DNA of 64,000 nt from Lachnospira sp. UBA4346 (GTDB lineage: Bacteria; Bacillota; Clostridia; Lachnospirales; Lachnospiraceae), in assembly GCA_002394205.1 (NCBI GenBank), contig DGTC01000065.1, forward strand, positions 1-64,000, read 5' to 3'. A program made the translations under genes and the position numbers. Under the pieces are notes generated by a model. The model saw only the letters and a list, made by a program, of their open reading frames with translations, searched no databases and was not told the DNA's origin. Shown piece by piece: positions 1 to 8,513 of the stretch (its first letter is position 1; each line of letters begins with the position of its first letter).

Positions 1-1
1 A

Positions 2-61
2 TCTTCTCATAAGGCATATTATCGGAAAGCCGGACTTCCAAATGATATATTATTTCCATGA
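2..61 (+). CDS. 3' end of an upstream gene (partial)
   Basis: An open frame enters from the left edge and ends in TGA at 59-61, giving a 19-residue tail (ends GLPNDILFP). A good intrinsic terminator follows about 20 bases later, which is the main reason to read this as the end of a real gene. The product cannot be identified from so little sequence. Confidence 0.4.
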   Translation, partial: SSHKAYYRKAGLPNDILFP

Positions 62-83
62 ATAGCTATAACCAAGATGTGAG

Positions 84-111
84 GGAGAGTCATATAATTT
101 GACTCTCTTTT
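84..111 (+). terminator. Intrinsic terminator
   Basis: GAGAGTCA pairs with TGACTCTC across a 7-base loop and is followed by TTTT. It closes the partial gene at the left edge and separates it from the gene starting at 203. Confidence 0.7.
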
Positions 112-202
112 AATTTTGTCGGGAAAGGGGACGAATGGTGGTACGGGTGGAGCTATACAGTAGATAACAATAATGATTTTAAGAATTTGGAGGAACAAGA
201 AA

Positions 203-700
203 ATGACAGGAAAAAAGACAGCGATTATAGCGGTATGTGGAGTTGCAGGAACCGTAGCAGCAATTATGACAGCAGTATTATGTAAAAGTGGTAAGGCACA
301 GGATATTGAATCTTTCGATATGGAAGAGGACTTATTTTCTGATGAAGAAGATGAGCCAGAATCTGAACAGGATGAGCAGATACATGATGTACGAGCTATA
401 TTGAACGGAAAGCTTGACTGGTCGGCATTTACAAGTGAGAGAGCATATGAGCTTGCACCAGTGATGTTTGATGAACTGACAAAACTTCCTGAAAAGATGA
501 CAAAGGATATGCGAAGATTAAAAGAGCATTTAGTCACAGTCTTTGATGAATTGATTCAGATAACAAGTATAGATTTGTTTAGAGAAATATTTTCTGTGAA
601 GGAGTGCGGCAAGCTTCCAGCGTGGGTATATGATGAAGTAAAAAATAAGATGTTGGATATCCATATGGAAGAATTTGAGTATCCAGATATTTACTTGTAG
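203..700 (+). CDS. Hypothetical membrane-anchored acidic protein
   Basis: I do not recognise this 165-residue protein. ATG at 203 has GGAGG nine bases upstream; an ATG 30 bases earlier has no ribosome binding site, so the shorter form is chosen. A short charged N-terminus precedes one hydrophobic segment (about residues 6-28, Ala/Val/Ile-rich), then a strongly acidic stretch with runs of Asp and Glu (about 35-60), then a charged, probably helical C-terminal domain. It has no cleavage site or lipobox, so it is probably a single-pass membrane protein with a cytosolic or extracytoplasmic tail. It stands alone between two terminators. Small anchored proteins like this are common in conjugative elements, but no function can be assigned. 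Confidence 0.7.
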   Translation: MTGKKTAIIAVCGVAGTVAAIMTAVLCKSGKAQDIESFDMEEDLFSDEEDEPESEQDEQIHDVRAILNGKLDWSAFTSERAYELAPVMFDELTKLPEKMTKDMRRLKEHLVTVFDELIQITSIDLFREIFSVKECGKLPAWVYDEVKNKMLDIHMEEFEYPDIYL

Positions 701-710
701 AGATAACAAA

Positions 711-745
711 ACCTCTGATGACAGTATGTGCCATCAGAGGTTTTT
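711..745. terminator. Terminator shared by convergent genes
   Basis: ACCTCTGATG pairs with CATCAGAGGT (10 bp, 11-base loop) and is followed by TTTTT on the plus strand. The convergent leftward regulator gene ends at 746. The plus-strand T tract makes it a good terminator for the gene ending at 700; on the minus strand only a few A/T bases follow. Confidence 0.8.
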
Positions 746-1066
746 CTACATCATAGTTTTTAAGAATGCAAGAAGTGATTCTCGCTGTTCTGGGCTAAGC
801 TGATATATCTTCTGTATGAGTGGATCGTTGGATATGGAATCGCTGGTATCATCATCAAAGAATTGCTTTAATGTGATGCCTAGCGTCTTGCATATCAGAT
901 AGATTATTTCAACGGTAGGATTTTTATTCTGTAGTTCAATATCACGAAGATAACTCTGGCTTATGCCGGATTCGTTTGCTAGTTTGTTTGTGGAATAGCC
1001 TTTTTGCGTGCGGAAATATTTAATGCGTTCGCCAATAGGATACTCTGGTTTATTATCTGGATTCAT
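746..1066 (-). CDS. XRE-family transcriptional regulator
   Basis: A 106-residue Cro/C1-type DNA-binding protein. The helix-turn-helix covers roughly residues 10-65, with the typical core GYSTNKLANESGISQSYLRD followed by an ExxNKNPT segment; an acidic linker and a helical tail (LSPEQRESLLAFLKTM) probably dimerise. ATG at 1066 is preferred because GGGAGGTG lies seven bases upstream; a 38-residue N-terminal extension in the open frame is untypical and lacks such a site. It resembles the regulator at 11057-11377, with the same SG(I/V)SQSY(L/I)RDIEL core and the same tail, so the two are paralogues. It converges on the gene at 203 and probably represses its own promoter or a neighbouring one. Confidence 0.9.
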   Translation of the reverse strand: MNPDNKPEYPIGERIKYFRTQKGYSTNKLANESGISQSYLRDIELQNKNPTVEIIYLICKTLGITLKQFFDDDTSDSISNDPLIQKIYQLSPEQRESLLAFLKTMM

Positions 1067-1301
1067 ATTCCACCTCCCAATATAGAGATAATTTATCAAA
1101 GCTTTAGAAATAAACTTACATTTATAGAGATTGAAAATTATCGCTATATATGTTAAGATGTTTGATGGAGTTTTATGCACAATAAGAAGTTTATCAAGAA
1201 AATACAGAAAAAATATCAGATGGACAAAGTGTGTCTAAGCTGAATTGTATAATGCGATTATAAAAAGAATATTTGAAGAAGTAACAGGAGGTTTTTATTA
1301 T

Positions 1302-1778
1302 ATGAAAAAAAGAATTTTAGCTTTGCTTTTGGTTGGTTGTATGAGTGGTGCAATACTGACGGGGTGTGGCGGTTCGGATTCTACAAATCAGAATGCACAG
1401 GGGAGTAAGGATGTGTATTTTGAAATTGTAGAGGAAATCAATAACGGAGACTATGACGCTGCCGAAGCTGATATTAAGGAGCAGTATGGAAGTGTTGAGT
1501 ATTCTCTTTCTTCTGATGGTGTCAATAAAATGAATATCAACAGATTATTTTATGATAAGCAGGAAAAGTATGAGGAAGAAATGAATGTGCTGTTGGAATA
1601 TTTACAGGCATTTGATTTCAAGTCAGTATTGGAAACTGAGGAAGTATCAGAGGATAAGGAAAATGTAAAATTTGCGGTTAAGCAGATAAATGAAATAAGC
1701 GAGAAAGTATCTGATGAGACAAGAAATAAGGCAGTTGAGATTGTCGGTCAAGATATTTTAGATTCATACAAAGAGTAG
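1302..1778 (+). CDS. Small lipoprotein, function unknown
   Basis: A 158-residue predicted lipoprotein. The start at 1302 gives a classic type II signal peptide: MKKR, a hydrophobic core, then the lipobox LTGC at residues 18-21, so the mature protein would be lipid-anchored on the outer face of the membrane. AGGAGG lies ten bases upstream; an open-frame extension to 1245 is rejected because it would bury the signal peptide. The mature part is acidic and mostly helical with no family I can name. It is followed after 15 bases by a second lipoprotein gene, so the two are probably co-transcribed and may act together at the cell surface. Confidence 0.85.
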   Translation: MKKRILALLLVGCMSGAILTGCGGSDSTNQNAQGSKDVYFEIVEEINNGDYDAAEADIKEQYGSVEYSLSSDGVNKMNINRLFYDKQEKYEEEMNVLLEYLQAFDFKSVLETEEVSEDKENVKFAVKQINEISEKVSDETRNKAVEIVGQDILDSYKE

Positions 1779-1793
1779 AGGGGGAAAGTGGTT

Positions 1794-2765
1794 ATGCGTT
1801 TAAAGAGAATAGCTTTATTATTGACCTGTGTATTTACAATATCGTCATTAAGTGCTTGTGGATTTGTTGATGGTGTTGTGGAGGAAACAAAGAAAGATAT
1901 AGAATTTACAAAAGAGAATGATGCTTTGACAGACGGAAATTCAGGCGTTGAGCTTCCAACATTTGATAATCAGAAGTCAGATGAAGCAACTACACGCAAT
2001 GAACTGAAAGTTGGAGATACAGCTTCGTTTTCTATAGAAGATGAAGGCTCTATGGATGTGACCGTCACAGATTGGGGAACATCTAAGAATGAGTTGACAG
2101 GCAAGGACACCATTTACTTTACGGTAGAGTTTAAGAATAACGGTTCAAGTGCCGTTGGTATTGCTCCTGCCATATTCTCTGTTTATGCAGATGATTATTC
2201 AGTGGATTTATCATATTCTGCGAATGATGTATTACAGGCAACATCACTGGATGGTGGAAGAAAAGCTTCAGGAAGAGTATATGCGGAAGTAAATGCGGAT
2301 TCAGTTGAAAAGCTGGAGGTTCAACTTGCAAAAACAGTATGGGTATTAAAGGGTGCAAAGGACGCAGAAAGCAGCTCGTCTGAAGGAGAAAATACAGCAG
2401 ATGCAGGAGCTACTTCTAATGCAGATATTCCAGAGATTGTGTTATCTGACAAAGAAGATCTTGGAAATATCGCTGGAATGTACTGGAACTTTGCGGATGA
2501 TTCCAATATTGAAATCAATTTATATTCTTCACCAGAGGGAAGTGCAGTAGGAAATGCTACCGTTTACTATTCTGAATCACCTACATATTCTGGCGAGATA
2601 GAAAAGGTGGCTACCAATATTTATCATCTTGGTTTAGATGGTGCAGACATTTACTTTGGATTCTATACAGAGACTACAGGTGACGAGAAAGCATTGAGAA
2701 TGCAGTTTGTAATCAATGGCAGAGAAGAAGACTGGTATTACAGATCGGAAGAATTTGTATCATAA
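1794..2765 (+). CDS. DUF4352-type lipoprotein
   Basis: A 323-residue lipoprotein with the lipobox LSAC at about residues 19-22. The middle (about 70-180) has the beta-sandwich pattern of DUF4352 (LKVGDTASFSIEDEG, then YFTVEFKNNGSSA and VDLSYSAND), an immunoglobulin-like fold in surface lipoproteins of Firmicutes and actinobacteria. The region after a Ser/Glu-rich linker (about 185-200) is a second, unrecognised domain rich in Tyr and Asp. ATG 1794 is preferred over GTG 1788 because the GGGGG binding site would be only three bases from the GTG. A terminator follows directly. Adhesive or sensory surface roles are known for relatives, but nothing here fixes one. Confidence 0.8.
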   Translation: MRLKRIALLLTCVFTISSLSACGFVDGVVEETKKDIEFTKENDALTDGNSGVELPTFDNQKSDEATTRNELKVGDTASFSIEDEGSMDVTVTDWGTSKNELTGKDTIYFTVEFKNNGSSAVGIAPAIFSVYADDYSVDLSYSANDVLQATSLDGGRKASGRVYAEVNADSVEKLEVQLAKTVWVLKGAKDAESSSSEGENTADAGATSNADIPEIVLSDKEDLGNIAGMYWNFADDSNIEINLYSSPEGSAVGNATVYYSESPTYSGEIEKVATNIYHLGLDGADIYFGFYTETTGDEKALRMQFVINGREEDWYYRSEEFVS

Positions 2766-2776
2766 AAATGTTAGAT

Positions 2777-2815
2777 AAAGTCGATTAGGATATTTCTTAA
2801 TCGGCTTTATTTATT
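2777..2815 (+). terminator. Intrinsic terminator
   Basis: AAAGTCGATTA pairs with TAATCGGCTTT (one wobble) around a 10-base loop and is followed by a T-rich stretch. It ends the lipoprotein pair. Confidence 0.7.
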
Positions 2816-2889
2816 GAGAAAAATTCTTGCAAGCGTAGATTGGCTCTTTGTGCTTATACATTATCTCTGTAGGAAGGAGGTCTCTGTAT

Positions 2890-2982
2890 ATGGATAAAAA
2901 GTTGCTCACAGCAATAGGTCTTGCAGTTCTGCAGGGAGCGATTGTGTTTTTACAGGAAACCGTCTTAAAAAACAAAGGCTAA
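2890..2982 (+). CDS. Tiny hydrophobic peptide (30 residues)
   Basis: ATG at 2890 follows a strong AGGAAGGAGG site. The peptide is one hydrophobic helix (LLTAIGLAVLQGAIVFL) with a basic tail ending KNKG. Spacing, binding site and the run of small genes after it support translation. It could be a membrane peptide, or a type I toxin-like or holin-like peptide; no family is recognised. Confidence 0.55.
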   Translation: MDKKLLTAIGLAVLQGAIVFLQETVLKNKG

Positions 2983-3057
2983 AATAGCAATCATTATTAG
3001 GGATGAGGTGTATGCTTCATCTCTATTTTTATGTCTGAAAATGAGGAGGTGATACCA

Positions 3058-3261
3058 TTGGATTTAAAGCAACAGGATTTGATTGAACACGCAAGCCAGA
3101 TACTGAATGGACTTAGAGATTTTTGCGTAGTGCTTGATGAACCGGAGCTGACAGCTATTCCGCCTACTGTATTTGTTGTGATGCAGGTGGGACTGGAAAA
3201 AGCCCAATCATTGATTACGGAAGCATTAGGAAAAAAGGATGTTCAGGAAGAAAAGAAGTAG
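3058..3261 (+). CDS. Small hypothetical protein with TTG start
   Basis: A 67-residue soluble protein. TTG at 3058 is preferred because AGGAGGTGAT sits eight bases upstream, whereas the ATG at 3031 would place that site inside the gene and has none of its own. Two helices are likely, with a QxxLIxxALGKK segment near the end. It belongs to a string of very small genes (2890-3395) leading into the DUF932 gene and is probably co-transcribed with it. Function unknown. Confidence 0.65.
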   Translation: MDLKQQDLIEHASQILNGLRDFCVVLDEPELTAIPPTVFVVMQVGLEKAQSLITEALGKKDVQEEKK

Positions 3262-3275
3262 GAGATTAAAGAAGT

Positions 3276-3395
3276 ATGCAGAAGTCAATTTTAGCAATTT
3301 TATCAGCACTTGTGGTCGTATGGAATGAGTTCAGATCACGAGGCGCAAAAAGTAACAGAAAAGAAGATTTTAGCGATAAGCGAAAGGAGAAATAA
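3276..3395 (+). CDS. Tiny membrane peptide (39 residues)
   Basis: ATG 3276 lies 14 bases after the preceding stop, with GGAG at 3261-3264 upstream (TAGGAG overlaps that stop). The N-terminal half is a membrane helix (SILAILSALVVVW) and the second half is highly charged and basic. It ends two bases before the DUF932 gene, and its terminal codons GAAAGGAGAAATAA supply that gene's ribosome binding site, which supports translational coupling. Function unknown. Confidence 0.6.
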   Translation: MQKSILAILSALVVVWNEFRSRGAKSNRKEDFSDKRKEK

Positions 3396-3397
3396 TT

Positions 3398-4324
3398 ATG
3401 GCAGCGAATGTAGAAACAATGTTTTCAGTAAGGGAGAAACCTTGGCATGGGTTAGGAACTATCGTGGCAGAGGCACCAAGTTCAAGTGAGGCATTAAGAC
3501 TTGCAGGACTTGATTGGGAAGTAGAACAGCAGGCTATTTTTACAAAGAGTGGTGTTGTTGAAGGATTCAAGGCAAATGTAAGAAGCACAGATAAAAAGGC
3601 TCTGGGTGTTGTATCAGACCGATACAAGATTATCCAGAATAAAGATGCGTTTGCATTTACAGACAAATTATTGGGGGCTGGTGTGAGATATGAAACTGCG
3701 GGTTCTTTACAGGGTGGCAAGAAAATTTGGCTTTTGGCTACATTGCCAAAGGAGTACATCATTGCTGGGGAGAGGATTAGTCCATACCTTGTATTCAGCA
3801 ATACCCATGATGGAAGTGGTGCTGTTAGGGTGGCAATTACACCTATTCGAGTTGTTTGTAATAATACATTAAATCTTGCCCTGAATACTGCGACAAGAAG
3901 CTTTAGTATGGTGCATACCGGGGATATCAGAGGTAAGGTCAACGAAGCAAAACAGACGCTCTTTATGGCAGATCAGTATATGGAGAATCTTGGTCGAGAG
4001 TTTGAGAGACTTCGCAAGGTAAAGGTTACAGACCAGCAGGTTAAGGAATATATAGAGCTTTTACTTCCAATCGAGAACGGAGCTTCCCTTACTACTGTGA
4101 AGAATACCCGAAAGCTCAGAGAAGATATGAGAGCAAGATATTATGATGCTCCTGACTTAAAGGATGTTGGAAACAATGCTTACAGATTTATCAATGCGGT
4201 ATCTGATTTTGCTACACACAGTAATCCTCTCAGAAGAACGGCTAATTATCAGGAAAATCTCTTTATGAGAACCTATGAGGGCAATCCTATGATTGACAGA
4301 GCTTATCAGTTGGTAGCGGCATAA
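3398..4324 (+). CDS. DUF932 (phage/plasmid-like TIGR03299) protein
   Basis: A 308-residue protein of the DUF932 family, found on phages, plasmids and conjugative elements next to DNA-recombination genes. Visible hallmarks are the N-terminal FSVREKPWHGLGTIV (about residues 9-23), a central VVSDRYKIIQN motif, and the HDGSGAVRVAITPIRVVCNNT core. The length is normal for the family. The biochemical function is unproven; its constant company of SSB, YqaJ and Rad52-type genes suggests a role in replication or recombination of the element. Here it heads that same module (3398-7058). No odd features. Confidence 0.9.
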   Translation: MAANVETMFSVREKPWHGLGTIVAEAPSSSEALRLAGLDWEVEQQAIFTKSGVVEGFKANVRSTDKKALGVVSDRYKIIQNKDAFAFTDKLLGAGVRYETAGSLQGGKKIWLLATLPKEYIIAGERISPYLVFSNTHDGSGAVRVAITPIRVVCNNTLNLALNTATRSFSMVHTGDIRGKVNEAKQTLFMADQYMENLGREFERLRKVKVTDQQVKEYIELLLPIENGASLTTVKNTRKLREDMRARYYDAPDLKDVGNNAYRFINAVSDFATHSNPLRRTANYQENLFMRTYEGNPMIDRAYQLVAA

Positions 4325-4363
4325 TGCCTTTATAATATTTGCGAAAGGAAAAGGATTTCTTGT

Positions 4364-4522
4364 ATGAAAAATAATAAAGGATTTGGTGTTGTGGGAATAA
4401 TTCTTATTCTTGTAGTTGCCATAGCACTTGTACTGATATTTCGTGACAGCCTTGTAAATGCAGTTGCAAGACTGTGTGACTATCTTATCTGGAAAGAGGT
4501 GGTAGGTCAGGCATGGATTTAA
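4364..4522 (+). CDS. Small single-pass membrane protein
   Basis: A 52-residue peptide with one strong membrane helix (about residues 8-26, GVVGIILILVVAIALVLIF) and a short amphipathic tail. GAAAGGAAAAGG precedes the ATG, and the stop overlaps the next start by ten bases (4513-4522), so the two are translationally coupled. Function unknown. Confidence 0.65.
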   Translation: MKNNKGFGVVGIILILVVAIALVLIFRDSLVNAVARLCDYLIWKEVVGQAWI

Positions 4523-4863
4523 AGCAGAGATTTTGTAAAAAGCTGTACGAGGAGCTGAATGCATTTAAGGTCAGCTCCATACAGGGTGGTAAGGATGATA
4601 TTTTCGGTCAGAATGGAAAAAAGGAAATATTTGCAAGTCTGTATGAGATTCTTCTGGAGTCTGCAGATAATTTCTCAGATATACTTTTAAGCAATCTGGT
4701 AAATCAGAGTACAAATATTCTGGAATCACTCTATGCCGATTTTATTACGGATTGTGGAGATACCTTACAGTATGAAGATTTGAGAAATCGTGTAGCACAG
4801 CGTTTTGATGATGATGAAGGCTGTTACGATTGGTGGAATGAACAGGCATATATGGATGAATGA
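4513..4863 (+). CDS. Hypothetical soluble protein
   Basis: A 116-residue, acidic, probably all-helical protein I do not recognise. It begins inside the end of the small membrane gene; GGTGG-type purines upstream serve as the binding site. The C-terminus is rich in Asp, Tyr and Trp (GCYDWWNEQAYMDE). It lies between the DUF932 and YqaJ genes, so it belongs to the same recombination block. A weak hairpin (AGGCAG...CTGCCT, 4871-4898) follows. Confidence 0.65.
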   Translation: MDLKQRFCKKLYEELNAFKVSSIQGGKDDIFGQNGKKEIFASLYEILLESADNFSDILLSNLVNQSTNILESLYADFITDCGDTLQYEDLRNRVAQRFDDDEGCYDWWNEQAYMDE

Positions 4864-4923
4864 TGTTAAAAAGGCAGGTGTTTATGAGGACATCTGCCTA
4901 AATTTATATGGAGGTGCAATTTT

Positions 4924-5853
4924 ATGAAGGTAGTTGTAAAAACAAAGGAGCTGTCACGCTCTGAATGGTTGAAATACCGTACTAAGGGTATTGGTGGATC
5001 TGATGTAAGTATTATTGCAGGAATTAACCCTTTTAAGTCGGTACATCAGTTGTGGCTGGAAAAGACAGGGCAGATTGAACCGGAGGAACAGGGGAGCGAG
5101 TACACACATTTTGGTACTCTGTTAGAGCCGATTGTCAGAAAGGAATTTACCGAGAGAACAGGAATTAAGGTAAGACAGAAACATATGCTCTTGCAGAGCG
5201 AGGAATATCCTTTTATGTTTGCGGACCTTGATGGAGTAATTAACGAGGATGGGGAAATGTGTATCTTTGAAGCAAAGACGGCATCCGCTTATAAGCAGGA
5301 GACCTGGGAAGAGGGTGTACCAGCACCTTATATTTTACAGGTGCAACACTATATGGCAGTAACAGGAGCGAAAAAGACTTATATTGCAGCACTTGTAGGT
5401 GGTAATCATTTCTTTTGGCATGAAATACTTCGTGATGAAGAAATGATCGGAAAGATTATTGCAATGGAAAAATATTTTTGGGAAACTCATGTGATTGGTG
5501 GTGTTGAACCTGTTCCAGATGGTTCAGAAGCTACGACTAATTATTTTAATTCCAAGTTCAGCAGTTCCAACGGTCAGACGATAGAGCTTCCACAGGAGGC
5601 ATTATCTGTATGTGATGAATTTGATCGTATTTCAGCAGAGATTAAGAAGCTGGAAACAGAAAAGAATGCAGCGGCTAACCTCTTGAAAAGTTATCTGAAG
5701 GAAGCAGAAATCGGCATTGTTGGGGAGCGAAAAATCATTTGGAAAGAGATTTTTAAGAGCAGTCTTGACACCAAGAGGTTAAAGTCAGAAAAGCCAGATG
5801 TTTATACGGACTATCTGACACAGAGCAGTTACAGGCGTTTATCAGTAGCATAA
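4924..5853 (+). CDS. YqaJ-family viral recombinase / exonuclease
   Basis: A 309-residue member of the YqaJ (lambda-exonuclease-like) nuclease family. The PD-(D/E)xK core is readable: RxKGIGGSDVSIIAG (20-33), Glu68 in GTLLEPIV, Asp103 in ADLDGV, Glu116-Ala-Lys118 in CIFEAKTA, and QVQHYMAV (139-146). Such enzymes resect one DNA strand from double-strand ends, leaving 3' single strands for an annealing protein. SSB and a Rad52-like annealer follow directly, forming a classical two-component recombination system. The C-terminal 80 residues include a helical, probably coiled segment (about 235-265). The length is normal. Confidence 0.9.
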   Translation: MKVVVKTKELSRSEWLKYRTKGIGGSDVSIIAGINPFKSVHQLWLEKTGQIEPEEQGSEYTHFGTLLEPIVRKEFTERTGIKVRQKHMLLQSEEYPFMFADLDGVINEDGEMCIFEAKTASAYKQETWEEGVPAPYILQVQHYMAVTGAKKTYIAALVGGNHFFWHEILRDEEMIGKIIAMEKYFWETHVIGGVEPVPDGSEATTNYFNSKFSSSNGQTIELPQEALSVCDEFDRISAEIKKLETEKNAAANLLKSYLKEAEIGIVGERKIIWKEIFKSSLDTKRLKSEKPDVYTDYLTQSSYRRLSVA

Positions 5854-5867
5854 GGGAGTGTGGCAGA

Positions 5868-6296
5868 ATGAATAAAATTATTTTAATGGGTAGGCTGACC
5901 AGAGATCCGGAGGTGAGATACAGCCAGAGTGCGAATCCTATGCCGATTGCCAGATATTCTATAGCAGTAGATAAGAAGATAAAAAGGGATGACGGTATTA
6001 CGGCAGATTACTTTAATCTTGTTGCTTTTGACAGACACGCTACTTTTGCAGAAAAATATCTGCGAAAGGGTACGAAGATTGCAGTATCAGGAAGAGTGCA
6101 GACCGGCAGATATGAAAAGGACGGAGTAAATATTCCGTTCTTTGAAGTAGTAGTAGAAGAACAGGAATTTGCTGAGAGCAAGAGTGCAAGCCAGTTTGTA
6201 GGTGAAGATATAGGAGCAGGAACAGGTCAGAGCTATGTGGATGAAAATGGATTTATGCAGGTTCCTGATGATATGGAAGAATTACCATTCAATTAA
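5868..6296 (+). CDS. ssb: Single-stranded DNA-binding protein
   Basis: A 142-residue SSB. The OB fold covers about residues 1-105 (NKIILMGRLTRDPEVRYSQ at the start, YFNLVAFDRHATFAEKYL and GRVQTGRYEKDG later), followed by a short flexible linker and the acidic tip DDMEELPFN that recruits partner proteins. It coats single-stranded DNA produced by the upstream exonuclease and hands it to the downstream Rad52-like protein. This is most likely an element-encoded second copy rather than the housekeeping gene, because it lacks the usual rpsF/rpsR neighbours. Confidence 0.95.
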   Translation: MNKIILMGRLTRDPEVRYSQSANPMPIARYSIAVDKKIKRDDGITADYFNLVAFDRHATFAEKYLRKGTKIAVSGRVQTGRYEKDGVNIPFFEVVVEEQEFAESKSASQFVGEDIGAGTGQSYVDENGFMQVPDDMEELPFN

Positions 6297-6317
6297 CGAT
6301 AAAGGGAGGCTTTGCGT

Positions 6318-7058
6318 ATGGAACAGGAAAATGTAAGAACGCTCTATGCGAATGAAATTGAATGTCGTGTAGGGACGATTAGTGACAAGGGATTATCGCT
6401 GTTGCTTTATAAGGACGCAAGAGTGGATATGAAGATGCTGGATGAAATCTATGGTGTGAATAACTGGCAGAGAAAACATGAGGTTATCGGTGGCAATCTC
6501 TATTGCATTGTCAGTATCTGGGATGAAAAGAAAAAGCAGTGGATTTCCAAGATGGATGTAGGTACTAAGAGCAGGACGGAAATGGAAAAGGGAGAATCTT
6601 CTGACGCATTCAAGAGAGCCTGTGTGAACTGGGGAATCGGTAGAGAACTTTATACTGCACCGTTTGTATGGGTAGGAGCTGGCAAGTGTAAAATCCAGAT
6701 GAAAGATAATAAATATACTACCTATGACAAGTTCTCTGTCAGCAGTATTTCCTATAATGAGAACAGGGAAATTACAGGGCTTGTAATTGTAAATCAGGAA
6801 GGTCGTGTGGTGTATAGCTTGGTTGATAAAGCTACTAACGATAAAGAAAAGGTTGCTCCGGTAACATCACCAACACCAGTTGTAACGGAGCCTGAATCAG
6901 AGCATGTGGTAGCAATCAATAAAGAGCTGGAGAGAACAGGGGTGGCACTTGACGCTGTGCTGAGCAGATATGGTGTAACCAGCATTAGTGAAATGGATGA
7001 TTCTATTTATAAAAAGGCTATGACCAGCTTAAAGCGTACAAAATCAAAAGCGGCGTAA
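6318..7058 (+). CDS. Rad52/Rad22-family annealing protein
   Basis: A 246-residue protein matching Rad52/22-type single-strand annealing proteins: the N-terminal half has NNWQRKHEVIGGNLYCIVSI, MDVGTKS and the SSDAFKRACVNWGIGRELY segment typical of the DNA-binding core. The C-terminal third is a flexible linker plus a small helical domain. It should anneal complementary single strands generated by the YqaJ enzyme. ATG 6318 has AAAGGGAGG eight bases upstream; the in-frame TTG at 6312 is too close to it. It closes the recombination block, and a terminator follows. Confidence 0.85.
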   Translation: MEQENVRTLYANEIECRVGTISDKGLSLLLYKDARVDMKMLDEIYGVNNWQRKHEVIGGNLYCIVSIWDEKKKQWISKMDVGTKSRTEMEKGESSDAFKRACVNWGIGRELYTAPFVWVGAGKCKIQMKDNKYTTYDKFSVSSISYNENREITGLVIVNQEGRVVYSLVDKATNDKEKVAPVTSPTPVVTEPESEHVVAINKELERTGVALDAVLSRYGVTSISEMDDSIYKKAMTSLKRTKSKAA

Positions 7059-7090
7059 TTAGGATAAGAAAATAATAGCAGTTTATTTTG

Positions 7091-7127
7091 GCTCTTTCAG
7101 GTCCATTGTGGCTTGAAAGAGCATTTT
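7091..7127 (+). terminator. Intrinsic terminator
   Basis: GCTCTTTCA pairs with TGAAAGAGC around a 14-base loop and ATTTT follows. It ends the recombination module. Confidence 0.75.
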
Positions 7128-7168
7128 AATTTGAAGGAACATTTTTAGTATCAAGGAGGAATTGATTT

Positions 7169-8077
7169 ATGATGACATTTAATGAATTTGCAAAGACTGT
7201 AAAGGCTATGATCGAGAAAAAGCTTAAGGGGGTAACTGTTGTTGCGAATGAGGTTGAGAAAAATAATGGACTCAAATTGCATGGGCTTACTATTCAGAAT
7301 GGGGAGACTAATGTTGCTCCATGTATCTATCTGGATTGTTATTTCGAGAAGTATCAACTGAGCGAAATGGATATCGCTGATGCTGTGGATCAGATTGTTA
7401 AGGTTTATGAGGAACATCGTCCTACTCATGACCTTGATGTGTCTTTGTTCACTGATTTTTCTAATGCTAGGGACAAGGTTCGTGCAAGATTAGTAAATAC
7501 CAGAATGAATGAGGAGCTGTTGGAGAAGATACCGCACAGAGAATTTCTTGATTTATCACTTATCTATTGCGTGGAGTACACTTGTGAAAAGACAGATGGA
7601 ATTGCAAGTATCAGAATTACCAACGACCATATTGATATGTGGGGTGTCAGTGAAGAAGATTTGTACCAGATTGTTCAGGAGAATATGAAGGCTGATGACC
7701 AGAGTGTGATTGTAAGTCTGGCAGAGCTTGTCAAAGGAATGCTACAGATTGATGATGCAGAGATTGAAGAGAGTATGGATTCAGCGAATATCCCTATGTA
7801 TGTGCTTACAAATAAAAGCAAGCTGAATGGTGCAGTAGAGATTATCAATGACAATACTCTTAGAAAATTTTCTGATACTTTAGAGAAAGATTTCTTTATC
7901 CTACCAAGCAGTACACATGAGGTTATTATGGTTCCTGCGGAGAATGATAGTGATTCTGGAACATTTGCAGAAATGGTAAAAGAGGTTAATAGCACACAGG
8001 TACTTCCGAATGAAGTTTTAAGTAACCATGTGTATAAGTATGAGAGACAGTCAGGAAAGCTCTTGATTGCAGCATAG
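7169..8077 (+). CDS. DUF5688-like hypothetical protein
   Basis: A 302-residue soluble protein resembling DUF5688 proteins common in Lachnospiraceae conjugative elements: N-terminal FAKTVKAMIEKKLKG, a central HDLDVSLFTDFSNARDKVRARLVNT segment and a C-terminal FFILPSSTHEVIMVP segment. AAGGAGG lies upstream of two adjacent ATG codons (7169, 7172). The family function is unknown. The assignment is from remembered pattern only. Confidence 0.7.
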   Translation: MMTFNEFAKTVKAMIEKKLKGVTVVANEVEKNNGLKLHGLTIQNGETNVAPCIYLDCYFEKYQLSEMDIADAVDQIVKVYEEHRPTHDLDVSLFTDFSNARDKVRARLVNTRMNEELLEKIPHREFLDLSLIYCVEYTCEKTDGIASIRITNDHIDMWGVSEEDLYQIVQENMKADDQSVIVSLAELVKGMLQIDDAEIEESMDSANIPMYVLTNKSKLNGAVEIINDNTLRKFSDTLEKDFFILPSSTHEVIMVPAENDSDSGTFAEMVKEVNSTQVLPNEVLSNHVYKYERQSGKLLIAA

Positions 8078-8089
8078 CGAGGTGCAGTA

Positions 8090-8443
8090 GTGAAAAGGTC
8101 AGAATTTACAGAAAAGGAAAATCAGCTTATCCGTAGGATTGAACATGACCACGATTTCTTTAAGTACAAAATTCTTTCCATGCAGAGAAAAAAGATATAT
8201 GAAGAATGTAATCACATCCGCTTTGTAGAGTGTGTATATGAATACCTGATTTATAATGAGGATATCAAGGAAGAATATCTTAATGCTGTGAGTAAGTGCA
8301 GGGGAAATATATTTGAGGAGCTGTATCGTGTATATCTGGATTATGAATATGCTACAGTCGGTACTTGGGAAGAGGTTGACAATTTTATGGAGCTTTTGAT
8401 AAAGGAGCAGAAAAAGTGGTATGAGACATTGAGAGTTGGCTAA
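8090..8443 (+). CDS. Hypothetical protein
   Basis: A 117-residue charged, helical protein with a GTG start 12 bases after the preceding stop; GAGGTG upstream is the probable binding site. It has many aromatic residues and no recognised domain. It is likely co-transcribed with 7169-8077 and followed by a terminator at 8471. Confidence 0.65.
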   Translation: MKRSEFTEKENQLIRRIEHDHDFFKYKILSMQRKKIYEECNHIRFVECVYEYLIYNEDIKEEYLNAVSKCRGNIFEELYRVYLDYEYATVGTWEEVDNFMELLIKEQKKWYETLRVG

Positions 8444-8470
8444 TGTCGGATATATTGTACTGAAATAAAT

Positions 8471-8502
8471 GCTGGAGATAGTGATATTCTCCAGCATTTT
8501 TT
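8471..8502 (+). terminator. Intrinsic terminator
   Basis: GCTGGAGA pairs perfectly with TCTCCAGC across a 9-base loop and ATTTTTT follows. Confidence 0.8.
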
Positions 8503-8513
8503 GGAGGAAATAG

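Noticed and set aside
19..537. Long leftward frame opposite the first gene
   Set aside because: Ser/Ile-rich shadow of the acidic gene at 203-700; no ribosome binding site and it crosses a terminator.
3370..3942. Leftward 190-codon frame
   Set aside because: Antisense shadow of the well-recognised DUF932 gene.
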